A DNA stretch of 39,961 bases from Phanerodontia chrysosporium. Its lineage: Eukaryota; Basidiomycota; Agaricomycetes; Polyporales; Phanerochaetaceae. The position numbers and the translations under genes are program-made. Shown piece after piece: positions 1 to 8,237 of the stretch (the stretch's first letter is position 1; the number at the start of each line of letters is the position of its first letter). The notes below the pieces were generated by a model. That model searched no databases. It had not been told where the DNA came from and saw nothing but the letters and a program-made list of their open reading frames with translations. The DNA is taken from the NCBI GenBank assembly GCA_001910725.1, contig MJGA01000089.1, positions 1 through 39,961 on the forward strand, written 5' to 3'.

Positions 1-141
1 CTTGACTTCCTTGCCCTTGCCCTTGCCCTTGGCCTTGCCCTTGCCCTTGACGCCCTTGCTGACGTCTGTCTCGACGGGTTCATCCAGGACTGTCGCACGT
101 GCCTTGCCCTTCGCACGCGAGGTGGACGGCCTCGGCCCCCT
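1..141 (-). pseudogene. 3'-ward continuation of interrupted host gene
   Basis: This is the stretch of the host gene that lies beyond the retrotransposon insertion. Read on the minus strand it is open for 47 codons to the window edge and encodes a basic, low-complexity tail rich in Gly-Lys pairs. If the copy of GGTCG at 8238-8242 is joined to base 141, the frame continues exactly from the acidic exon on the other side of the element, which identifies the two parts as one gene. The stop codon and any further exons lie outside the window. With the element in place, transcription from upstream would have to cross 8 kb of inserted DNA, so this part is probably not expressed as part of the normal protein. 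Confidence 0.8.
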
Positions 142-146
142 GGTCG
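142..146. repeat. Target-site duplication GGTCG, left copy
   Basis: GGTCG directly precedes the left LTR and is repeated at 8238-8242 directly after the right LTR. A 5 bp duplication is usual for Ty3-type integrases and fixes the element ends at 147 and 8237. Confidence 0.95.
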
Positions 147-746
147 TGTCACAGTTTTTCGTCTTAACCCTTAGGGTTAGGGGCAGCAGGTGACAGAAGC
201 GATTACTCCGAACTGTGACATGCAGAAGCGCTGGAGTGACAGCCCTAGGCTCGGGGCTGGTCACGTGATACGGCGGTCACGTGATGCGCACACGTGCGGT
301 ATCCCAGGGTCACATGGTCGAAGGTCTAGAAGCAGGCAAGGGTCTGGAAGCGCCGAGACACTCCGGAATGGACTAGAAAGCCCTGGAGGTCTCTGGACAG
401 GTCCGGACAGTGCTGGAACGTTCTGGAGGTTTCTGGGACATCGTAGGAACATTTAGGAACGTGTAGGAGAATGTAGGAATGCCTGTAGGGCACTAGCCAA
501 TAGCGTAGTAGGTATTAGATAGCTAGGACCCTGAACACCGGTCCCTGGGGACCTGGTGCACATGTATATAAACCCTGAGGGCTGGGGGTGCCTCCCCAGC
601 TTCAATCTCATCGCATCTCACCTCTCTAGCCTCTATACCTCGTCTTCAAGCCTGGCTACACCCTTTGTAGTCCAAGTAAACCTTTGCCAGTGAGTATTGC
701 TGGTTGGTTTGGTGTATAGGCGCTAGGGCAGCGCATTTTTGTGATA
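147..746 (+). repeat. 5' LTR (600 bp)
   Basis: It starts TGTCACA and ends TGTGATA, so the ends form a short imperfect inverted repeat (TG...TA rather than the usual TG...CA). U3 contains a telomere-like double TTAGGG motif near the left edge (168-180) and two GGTCACGTGAT E-box motifs (259-269 and 275-285). A TATATAAA box lies at 565-572. U5 contains a GTGAGT splice-donor-like site at 690-695. An open frame at 190-456 recurs in both LTRs but has no recognisable product and is not treated as a gene. Confidence 0.97.
565..598 (+). promoter_or_regulatory. Retrotransposon core promoter and inferred transcription start
   Basis: TATATAAA at 565-572 is followed about 30 bp later by AGCTTCAATCT at 598-608. 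This 11-mer is the exact complement of the sequence just inside the LTR. In a self-priming element the RNA must begin at this 11-mer, which puts the start at about 598, at the standard TATA-to-start distance. The same box in the 3' LTR is at 8056-8063. Confidence 0.75.
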
Positions 747-748
747 GA

Positions 749-759
749 AGATTGAAGCT
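749..759 (+). promoter_or_regulatory. Self-priming primer-binding site
   Basis: AGATTGAAGCT begins two bases after the LTR end and is the perfect reverse complement of 598-608, the predicted first 11 bases of the transcript. In the fission yeast element Tf1 the first 11 bases of the mRNA fold back on the primer-binding site and prime minus-strand synthesis instead of a tRNA. Length, position and match here fit that scheme. No tRNA 3' end was recognised at this site. Confidence 0.8.
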
Positions 760-1052
760 AGCCAACCTACTCCACCTTTGGTGGCCTAGGTTATTGCTTT
801 GGGTTCTGGGGGCTTGTTTGAACAAGTGCTTTTGCGCTTTGTTCAGTTTTCTGCCGATCCACAGGCGTAAGTGGGCACTATAGTACCTTTTTAGGTACAG
901 ACAGGGGAACGTGGTGTAACCCACCTCAGAGGGCTTTGCCTGCGGACGAGTAACCCCTGTTGTAGTGCTGGACTAAGGGTGTAATACCCTGTCCAACCAG
1001 TTTTAGCTGCGTGGCGTGGAAACCCGCAGTAATACCCCTTTCTCTTCGTTGA

Positions 1053-1868
1053 GGGTTGGCTGGCAGGAAAGCCTTGCGCTTTGCCTGTGTGGAGAAGTTT
1101 TCTGGCTTGTGTACACAGGCTGACCCGTGTTTACTAGTGCCTAAAGCTGCTAGGAACCGTTTTGTCCTTGCTAAGGACGAGAGCTCTGGCAAACCCTTGC
1201 TTGAGCGCATCAAGATCTCGAACCTTCACCGCTTCAAAGACGTTGGGAAGCCGCGCCCTGCGTACAAACCTCGCACTACACCCTACACCCCTGTCCCTGG
1301 TCGTCGTGAAAGGCTTGCTCGTGAAGCAGACTTGAACGACTTCAAGCACCAGCTTCAGCTCGAAGACTATCGCAACGAACAGCGCAAGCGCCGCCTACTC
1401 GATCGCATCGCGAACTCCCCTCCCCCTCTACCCCTCATCGAACGTATTGAACCTCCCCCTACTCCCCCTATCGAAGTCAAACCCATTCCCAAAGACCTTC
1501 GCTTTCACACCAACACTCAGGTCCATCAGCTGCGCGACTACGGACGAAAGTTCAACGGCGCCCTTAACCACTTGGGTCCGTTCTTTCAGAAGCTAGACGA
1601 GCAGCGTTTTCGAGTTGGGTTGACTGAACACGAGCTCTACACCTTGGGCTTGTTCAAGGAGAGGTTCGACAACATTCGCAAACACCTTCAGACCATCGTC
1701 GAGACGAAGGAGTACACCACGAGGGAGTGGAAGAAGATTTCGAGGGATTTGAAGAAGGCAGGCGCACATAGCTTCGCTGAGCTTAAGCCACGCTTCGCTG
1801 AGCATTGCAGGGAGCTGATTCAGGAGTTGGGTGAAGATTGGTTGTTTTTGGAGAAGAACCTCGATTAG
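1053..1868 (+). CDS. Methionine-free leader open frame upstream of gag, function unknown
   Basis: This frame is open from just after TGA at 1050-1052 to TAG at 1866-1868, about 271 codons, and contains no methionine codon at all. No ATG occurs in any frame between the inferred transcription start (598) and the gag ATG (1898). The composition still looks coding: a C-rich third position in the middle, a proline-rich stretch, then a charged, helix-rich C-terminal half with many Arg, Lys and Glu residues. It could be translated from a near-cognate start such as the TTG at 1056 or a downstream CTG or GTG. It could also be joined by splicing, or be a conserved leader that is not translated. I recognise no domain. 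Boundaries at the 5' end are uncertain. Confidence 0.5.
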   Translation, partial: GLAGRKALRFACVEKFSGLCTQADPCLLVPKAARNRFVLAKDESSGKPLLERIKISNLHRFKDVGKPRPAYKPRTTPYTPVPGRRERLAREADLNDFKHQLQLEDYRNEQRKRRLLDRIANSPPPLPLIERIEPPPTPPIEVKPIPKDLRFHTNTQVHQLRDYGRKFNGALNHLGPFFQKLDEQRFRVGLTEHELYTLGLFKERFDNIRKHLQTIVETKEYTTREWKKISRDLKKAGAHSFAELKPRFAEHCRELIQELGEDWLFLEKNLD

Positions 1869-1897
1869 TTTTTGTATCTGCGCATTTTTGAATCAAG

Positions 1898-3478
1898 ATG
1901 TCGCTCAATTCAAATCCTGTTGACTTTGGTTTGCGTTCTGCTGCGAGTTCAAGTGGTATGGACCCTTGGGGAGCGTTAGAACTCGGCTCTATGGCTGAGG
2001 GAGGCCCTACCCCAGTTTTGGCCGCTGCGCCGCTTTCGACCTCTTACGAAGAGTACAGCCAGTCATGGGTACAAGCCGCTCAGGAAGGACTGACTCCTGG
2101 CGACTTCAAGGCCCTCGTTGACAGCCTGGGTAACTGGGTAAAGGCTGAGATAGCTCAAGTAAGGTCGGAAATGGGTTCAGAAGTCCTTCGCTTGAAGGAA
2201 GCCCTTCGCAAACGCAAAACTGAGGCCAAGACACTTCAGGAGCAGATAGACACTCTTGAGCAGACTAGACAGCACTTGTCTGCGCAGATAGCAGAGGCTC
2301 AGAACCAAAATCGCGTTTTGCAGAACGCTATGCAGGTGCTGAAGCAGGAGAACGAGAGCTTGAAAGTGTTGGTTCAGCAAGGCACTAGTGGAGGCAACGT
2401 TGGGTTGTCTCAGTCTTTGTTCCCTACCATGAAGGAGCCTGACACCTTTAATGGTGATAAGGCTAGTAAGCTGGATGACTGGCTCGAGTCGATGGCACTC
2501 TGGTTGCGCCACCGTGGCGTAATGGACGACGAAAAGAAGATAGAGACGGCGATGACTTACCTGCGAGGTTCAGCAAAGAAGGTCATGCAAGAGTACTTCG
2601 ACAAGGTGGCAGACTCAAAGCCCCTTGGTACTTGGACCAACTTTGTGAACGAACTCCAGAAAGGATTCCAACAGACCGACAAGAAGGACAGGGCAAGGGC
2701 AGAGTTTGAGCAGCTTGTCAGCAAGAAAGGAACGAACGAGAAGACTTTCAATGAGTTTGCTGCTCGTTTCCGTTCGCTGGCTCGCCAAACTGGCTTCTCC
2801 AACGAGGAACTGTTGGTCAAAGCCTATGCCCATACCCCTCGTGCCGCCGCCGATGTACTGGCAGCCCGTGGTCGTGCTCAGTGGGCTACGACCTGGGATG
2901 GTTGGTTGAAGGATGTTCAGGAGATTCTGCAGGATCAACGTCTCTTGACGGGCACCGTACTCTCTGGACAGCCTCAGTCGTCGAAAGACCCTGACGCTAT
3001 GGATGTCGACGCCTTGAAGAAGGGCTCAGCCCAGGGTAAAGGCAAGACAGCCAAAGTTCAGAAGGTTGCCATGTCGTTCGAGGAGGCGAAGAAGAAAGGC
3101 TGCTGCGCTCAGTGTGGAGGCAAAGGCCACATCGCCAAGGAGTGTCCATCGAAGAAGAACAACTCAGGTTCTTCGACGTCGTCGAGTAAAACCACCAATG
3201 CACCGGTGGCCAGTTCGTCAAAGGCTTCGCCTTCAAAGGGAAAGGAGAAGGATAAGGGCTCTCGCCACACGAAGAACAGCGTGCGCGAGGTGTACGCCAG
3301 TGACTCGGAGAGATTCCAGGAGGTAGCCTCTGACGAGGAATCGAGCTCAGATAGCTCAGAAGAAGAAGATACCCCCAAGACCAAGCACAAGAAGAAGTCG
3401 TCTTCGAAGGAGAAGGCGCAGAAGATTAACCGCGTGGTATTCTCAGACGATGAGGATTTTCTGCAGGGACCGATGTAG
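1898..3478 (+). CDS. gag: Retrotransposon Gag
   Basis: The structural protein of 526 aa forms the cytoplasmic particle. A start at 1898 is supported by AAG just before the ATG and by the absence of any earlier ATG in the transcript. Residues about 85-165 form a long heptad-rich coiled coil. The middle (about 185-320) resembles the capsid-like retrotransposon Gag domain, with conserved tryptophans and an LRGSA motif. A CCHC zinc knuckle (C-x2-C-x4-H-x4-C) lies near residues 404-418 and would bind genomic RNA. The C-terminus is Ser/Lys/Glu-rich and acidic. The last 25 bases overlap the open pol frame, which is in the -1 frame. Confidence 0.93.
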   Translation: MSLNSNPVDFGLRSAASSSGMDPWGALELGSMAEGGPTPVLAAAPLSTSYEEYSQSWVQAAQEGLTPGDFKALVDSLGNWVKAEIAQVRSEMGSEVLRLKEALRKRKTEAKTLQEQIDTLEQTRQHLSAQIAEAQNQNRVLQNAMQVLKQENESLKVLVQQGTSGGNVGLSQSLFPTMKEPDTFNGDKASKLDDWLESMALWLRHRGVMDDEKKIETAMTYLRGSAKKVMQEYFDKVADSKPLGTWTNFVNELQKGFQQTDKKDRARAEFEQLVSKKGTNEKTFNEFAARFRSLARQTGFSNEELLVKAYAHTPRAAADVLAARGRAQWATTWDGWLKDVQEILQDQRLLTGTVLSGQPQSSKDPDAMDVDALKKGSAQGKGKTAKVQKVAMSFEEAKKKGCCAQCGGKGHIAKECPSKKNNSGSSTSSSKTTNAPVASSSKASPSKGKEKDKGSRHTKNSVREVYASDSERFQEVASDEESSSDSSEEEDTPKTKHKKKSSSKEKAQKINRVVFSDDEDFLQGPM

Positions 3479-6400
3479 AGTCTGCGACATCTGGTCCGTT
3501 TTTAGATTTCCTTTACCCTCCCGACTCAGTAGAATGTATTAGATCAGTTTTGGAATCGAGAAAAGTCTCTAGTTTACCCTCTAAATCGAGCTTTATCGTT
3601 CCAGTAACTTTGAGTCAGGGTAAGGAAATCAGAGTGCAGACTACCGCGCTGGTTGATTCAGGGGCCTATGCTGTGTTCATTAGCCATCGCTTCGTCAAGA
3701 AGCATAAGCTGAAGACGAACCAGCTGGCCAGGGAGATACGCGTTTACAACGCAGATGGCTCCAGGAACAAGTGTGGCAGTATTGAGGAGTACGCTTGGCT
3801 CGACGTAGCCGTAGGGGACCATGTCTCCAGACAAGCATGCCTCATTACAGATCTGGGTGGAAAGGACATGTTCCTCGGCTTTAGCTACTTGAAGAAGCAT
3901 AATCCCGAGATAGATTGGGATAAGGGCGAGTGGAAGTACTCCAGATGCCCAGATTCTTGTCGCTTTACCAGCCACAAGGCTCAAGTAGCGCAAGCAGAGC
4001 TCGAAGAACCTATGGATGAGGACTTCGAGGAGGAAGAAGAGGAGCCTTGGCTCCAGTGGGTCGACCCTTCCACCCCAGATGGCCGCGTTTTGGCATTAAC
4101 TTGCCGGAAGATCGCAGCGATGTGCAGTATTCGTTCGCTGGAGGGAATCGAGGGCTGGGAGCAGCTTGTCCCTGCACAGTATCAAGACTATGGGGACGTG
4201 TTTTCGAAGCGTGCAAGCGAACGGTTACCCGTACGAAAGCCTTACGACCACGCTGTCGAGTTTATCGACGGAGCTACCCTACCTCGACCAGCTCGTAATT
4301 ACTCGCTGTCGCCAGAAGAGAGGAATTCTCTGGACGAGTGGATTCAGGAGAATCTCGCCAAGGGATACATCAGACCAAGTAAATCCCCGCTGGCAGCACC
4401 AGTCTTTTTCGTGAAGAAGAAGGACGGTTCATTGCGCTTGGTGCAGGACTACAGAAAGCTGAACGAAGTCGTTAAGAAAGACCGCTTCCCTATACCCAAG
4501 ATCTCAGACCTTATAGATCGACTATCTAAGGCTAGTATATACACCAAGATTGACCTTAGATGGGGGTATAACAACGTCAGAATCAAGGAAGGAGACGAGT
4601 GGAAGCTGGCCTTCATCACACCTTTCGGTTTATACGAACCTACAGTGATGTTCTTCGGCCTCAGCAATGCACCAGCAACCTTTCAGCGCATGATGAACCA
4701 TATTCTCGACGATCTGATTCGAGAAGGGCATGTCATGGTCTACCTAGACGACATTCTCATCTTCACGAATGACTTGGACCACCATCGGCGATTAGTTCGC
4801 GAGGTATTGCAGCGGCTACGCGACAATGACCTGTTCGCTAAGCCAGAAAAATGCTTCTTCGAGACGGATAGCATTGAATACCTCGGAATGATCATCAGCA
4901 AGGGGTCGGTTCAGATGGATCCATCGAAGGTAGATGGCGTTTTATCTTGGCCCATACCCAAAAGGGTCAAAGATGTCCAGGCTTTCCTGGGTTTTGCTAA
5001 CTTCTACCGACGGTTTATTCGAGACTTTGGCAAGATTGTTCGCCCATTGTCAGAGCTTACCCGCAAAGGCAAAGAGTGGGAATGGGGGCCTGAGCAGCAG
5101 GATGCCTTCGATACACTCAAAAGAGCGTTCACTACTGCGCCTATTCTCAAGATTCCAGACGACGAGCACCCTTTTAGGCTCGAATGCGATTCGTCAGACT
5201 TTGCTACGGGGGCTGTACTTGAGCAACTGGGCGAGGATGGCCTTTGGCACCCTGTCGCGTTTTACTCCAAGGCGCTAGGCGTACATGAGCGCAACTACGA
5301 GATATACGACAAGGAGATGCTAGCCATCATCCGCGCATTGAAGGAATGGCGCCACCACTTGGAGGGACACCCTCTACCATTCGACATATGGTCAGATCAC
5401 CAGAATTTGACCTATTTCCGCAAGGCGCAAGACTTGACGCGACGCCAAGCACGTTGGAGTCTTTTCCTCACACGTTTCCACTTCAAGTTGGAGCACAAGC
5501 CTGGAAAGACGATGAAGCGGGCTGATCCAATGTCCAGGAGGCCAGATCATGAATTGGGGGTGGATTGCGACAATCGTGAAAAAGTCCTTTTGAAGCCAGA
5601 ATATTTCGCGATTCGAGCCATGCAACCAACCCATTCATCGATAGTGGACGATAGCAAACTGCTAGAAAGGATCAGAAAAGCCCTGCTGGACGACGAAGTC
5701 ACCAAGTCGTACAAAGACCTGATGTTGAAAGGACCAAGAGAGTTCGGGAAGGACTTAGCGGAATGGCACCTCGAGGACGGGCTACTACTGCACCGAGGCA
5801 AGGTGTATGTGCCCAAGGACGACAAGATTAGGGCGGATCTACTCAAGTTACACCACGACTTCCCTGGGGCTGGACACCCTGGACGATGGAAGACGTTGGA
5901 GTTGCTGTCGCGCAACTACTGGTGGCCAGGAATGTCGGTTTACGTCAAGAAGTACGTCGCAGGCTGCGAAGTCTGCCAGTCGCATAAAAACGTCAACCAG
6001 AAGCCTGCTGGCCTGCTACAACCGAACGAGGTTCCGTCGGAACCCTGGGAGATAATCTCATGCGATATGATCACGGACTTGCCTGAGTCGGACGGTTACA
6101 ACGCTATCTTCGTAGTCGTTTGCCGCTTAACCAAGCGAGCACATTTCCTCCCCATCACCAAGGAGTTTTCAGCCAAGGATCCGGGAAATTTGCTCTATGA
6201 GCGTGTTTGGCCTTTGCACGGCCTACCCAGACAGATCATTTCGGATAGAGGAACGCAGTTCGCCGCGAAACTCTTCCAGGAATGGTGCAGACTCCTGGGG
6301 ATCAAGTCAGCAATGACTACAGCGTTTCACCCTCAGGCAGACGGTCAGACTGAGCGAGTTAATCAGTCATTGGAGCAATATCTGCGCTGCTACACAAGCT

Positions 6401-7602
6401 TCAGGCAGGACGACTGGGCGTACCTTTTGCCCTCTGCCGAGTTTGCGTACAACAACCAGGCGCATGAAAGCACCAAGAACTCGCCATTCTTCGTCGAATA
6501 TGGCCGTCATCCACGCATGTTCCCAGAGCAGGACCGTGTTACAAGGTTGTCAGAACTGGACGACTGGACGAAGCTTAGACAGGAGGCCCAAGATCAGGCG
6601 AAAGCCGCGCTCATGCTGGCTGCAGAGCGAATGAAGTGGTACTACGACCAGGGTAAATCAGAACCCTTGTTCAAGGTCGGAGACCGTGTTTGGCTTGACG
6701 CAAAGGATCTGAACCTTCGGGTTCCCTCCAAGAAACTGGCACCAAAGCGAGTAGGCCCTTACGAGATCGTAGAGCAGCTGGGACCGGTCACCTTCAAGCT
6801 GAAGTTACCAGCCCATGTGAAGATTCACCCGGTCTTCCACGCAAGCAAGCACGTCGAGGATGAGGTTGCCAATCGCACGCGCAAACCCCTACCACCCATT
6901 CGTGTGGGTGATGACGAGGAGTACGAGGTCGAGCAGATCGTAGATGCACAGCCAGACTCTAAAGGCCGTGTTATGTACCGAGTACGGTGGAGAGGCTACG
7001 ATGAGCATAGCGACACATGGGAATACTTGCCCAATCTCAAGCACGCTATGGCGAAGGTCAAACAATTCCACAGGAAATACCCAGATGCGCCGAAGGCAAT
7101 TTCCCTTCTGCAACGCCACCACGACGAGGAGGATGAGTTTTTCGTGCGCGAACTCGCGCTACTCCAATCTTGGGGAGCAGACGACCAGTTCGAGGTCGAG
7201 CTCATGAACAAGGACGCAAAACTCCCCTCACGTGGCTCGCCAGAAAGTGCAGGGTTGGATCTTTTCATCACGGAAGACCTTACGCTCAAGCCCCATGATC
7301 GCAAGCTAGCGTCAACGGGCCTTCGAATGTGTACTCCACCAGGTACCTACGCTCGAGTCGCACCACGGAGTGGCCTCAGCCTCAGAGGCATCGACATAGG
7401 AGCAGGCGTTATTGACCGAGATTATCGAGGGGAGCTCAAAATTCTACTCATCAACAACTCGCCCGACACCTTTACTTTCCACAAGGGTGATCGTGTCGCT
7501 CAACTCGTACTCGAAAGAATCTCCTACGCCGAACCAACTCCGGTTTCTCGCCTCGACTCAACCATTCGCAGCAGCGATGGTTTTGGCTCCACTGGTATTT
7601 AG
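3454..7602 (+). CDS. pol: Pol polyprotein: PR-RT-RNaseH-IN-chromodomain-dUTPase
   Basis: The frame is open from 3454, overlapping gag by 25 nt in the -1 frame. No ATG starts it, so it is presumably made as a Gag-Pol fusion by frameshifting. Counting from the TTG at 3550 as residue 1, the order is: aspartic protease with DSGA at 36-39; reverse transcriptase about 270-445 with YLDD at 398-401; RNase H with the CDSSD motif near 546; integrase with an HHCC zinc region (about 766-808) and a catalytic triad D839, D899, E935 with exact DD35E spacing; chromodomain about 1125-1180; dUTPase about 1214-1350. The dUTPase shows all five motifs, including AGLDL, PRSGL, GVIDRDYRGE and a C-terminal GFGSTG. 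All parts look intact. dUTPase would keep uracil out of the cDNA. Confidence 0.95.
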   Translation, partial: GFSAGTDVESATSGPFLDFLYPPDSVECIRSVLESRKVSSLPSKSSFIVPVTLSQGKEIRVQTTALVDSGAYAVFISHRFVKKHKLKTNQLAREIRVYNADGSRNKCGSIEEYAWLDVAVGDHVSRQACLITDLGGKDMFLGFSYLKKHNPEIDWDKGEWKYSRCPDSCRFTSHKAQVAQAELEEPMDEDFEEEEEEPWLQWVDPSTPDGRVLALTCRKIAAMCSIRSLEGIEGWEQLVPAQYQDYGDVFSKRASERLPVRKPYDHAVEFIDGATLPRPARNYSLSPEERNSLDEWIQENLAKGYIRPSKSPLAAPVFFVKKKDGSLRLVQDYRKLNEVVKKDRFPIPKISDLIDRLSKASIYTKIDLRWGYNNVRIKEGDEWKLAFITPFGLYEPTVMFFGLSNAPATFQRMMNHILDDLIREGHVMVYLDDILIFTNDLDHHRRLVREVLQRLRDNDLFAKPEKCFFETDSIEYLGMIISKGSVQMDPSKVDGVLSWPIPKRVKDVQAFLGFANFYRRFIRDFGKIVRPLSELTRKGKEWEWGPEQQDAFDTLKRAFTTAPILKIPDDEHPFRLECDSSDFATGAVLEQLGEDGLWHPVAFYSKALGVHERNYEIYDKEMLAIIRALKEWRHHLEGHPLPFDIWSDHQNLTYFRKAQDLTRRQARWSLFLTRFHFKLEHKPGKTMKRADPMSRRPDHELGVDCDNREKVLLKPEYFAIRAMQPTHSSIVDDSKLLERIRKALLDDEVTKSYKDLMLKGPREFGKDLAEWHLEDGLLLHRGKVYVPKDDKIRADLLKLHHDFPGAGHPGRWKTLELLSRNYWWPGMSVYVKKYVAGCEVCQSHKNVNQKPAGLLQPNEVPSEPWEIISCDMITDLPESDGYNAIFVVVCRLTKRAHFLPITKEFSAKDPGNLLYERVWPLHGLPRQIISDRGTQFAAKLFQEWCRLLGIKSAMTTAFHPQADGQTERVNQSLEQYLRCYTSFRQDDWAYLLPSAEFAYNNQAHESTKNSPFFVEYGRHPRMFPEQDRVTRLSELDDWTKLRQEAQDQAKAALMLAAERMKWYYDQGKSEPLFKVGDRVWLDAKDLNLRVPSKKLAPKRVGPYEIVEQLGPVTFKLKLPAHVKIHPVFHASKHVEDEVANRTRKPLPPIRVGDDEEYEVEQIVDAQPDSKGRVMYRVRWRGYDEHSDTWEYLPNLKHAMAKVKQFHRKYPDAPKAISLLQRHHDEEDEFFVRELALLQSWGADDQFEVELMNKDAKLPSRGSPESAGLDLFITEDLTLKPHDRKLASTGLRMCTPPGTYARVAPRSGLSLRGIDIGAGVIDRDYRGELKILLINNSPDTFTFHKGDRVAQLVLERISYAEPTPVSRLDSTIRSSDGFGSTGI

Positions 7603-7623
7603 GCTTCACCAGGAGGTTCAGCT

Positions 7624-7637
7624 AGAATTGGGGGTAA
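7624..7637 (+). promoter_or_regulatory. Polypurine tract
   Basis: A purine-rich run containing GGGGG lies directly against the TG of the 3' LTR, where plus-strand priming is expected. The second LTR family has a similar GAGGGGG tract just before its LTR (19181-19192). Confidence 0.75.
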
Positions 7638-8237
7638 TGTCACAGTTTTTCGTCTTAACCCTTAGGGTTAGGGGCAGCAGGTGACAGAAGCGATTACTCC
7701 GAACTGTGACATGCAGAAGCGCTGGAGTGACAGCCCTAGGCTCGGGGCTGGTCACGTGATACGGCGGTCACGTGATGCGCACACGTGCGGTATCCCAGGG
7801 TCACATGGTCGAAGGTCTAGAAGCAGGCAAGGGTCTGGAAGCGCCGAGACACTCCGGAATGGACTAGAAAGCCCTGGAGGTCTCTGGACAGGTCCGGACA
7901 GTGCTGGAACGTTCTGGAGGTTTCTGGGACATCGTAGGAACATTTAGGAACGTGTAGGAGAATGTAGGAATGCCTGTAGGGCACTAGCCAATAGCGTAGT
8001 AGGTATTAGATAGCTAGGACCCTGAACACCGGTCCCTGGGGACCTGGTGCACATGTATATAAACCCTGAGGGCTGGGGGTGCCTCCCCAGCTTCAATCTC
8101 ATCGCATCTCACCTCTCTAGCCTCTATACCTCGTCTTCAAGCCTGGCTACACCCTTTGTAGTCCAAGTAAACCTTTGCCAGTGAGTATTGCTGGTTGGTT
8201 TGGTGTATAGGCGCTAGGGCAGCGCATTTTTGTGATA
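7638..8237 (+). repeat. 3' LTR (600 bp)
   Basis: It is displaced by 7,491 bp from the 5' LTR with no difference found by eye over 600 bp. The right end TGTGATA is followed by the GGTCG duplication. Its promoter points to the right, antisense into the interrupted host exon. Its U5 donor-like GTGAGT lies at 8181-8186, so readthrough transcripts could splice into flanking sequence. Confidence 0.97.

Larger units (their letters stand above)
147..8237 (+). mobile_element. Complete Ty3/gypsy chromovirus-type LTR retrotransposon
   Basis: An 8,091 bp element bounded by two 600 bp LTRs that look identical base for base, and by a 5 bp target duplication GGTCG (142-146 and 8238-8242). Internal order is primer-binding site, AUG-free leader with an unusual open frame, gag, pol (protease, reverse transcriptase, RNase H, integrase, chromodomain, dUTPase), polypurine tract. 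Integrase after RNase H places it in Ty3/gypsy (Metaviridae), and the chromodomain places it among chromoviruses. LTR identity, a perfect target duplication and open frames point to very recent insertion and possible activity. It lies opposite to the host gene it interrupts. A solo LTR of the same family is at 19947-20546. Confidence 0.97.

Noticed and set aside
190..456. 88-codon open frame in the LTR, repeated at 7681-7947 and 20237-20503
   Set aside because: It recurs only because the LTR recurs, lies in U3 upstream of the promoter and shows no recognisable protein.
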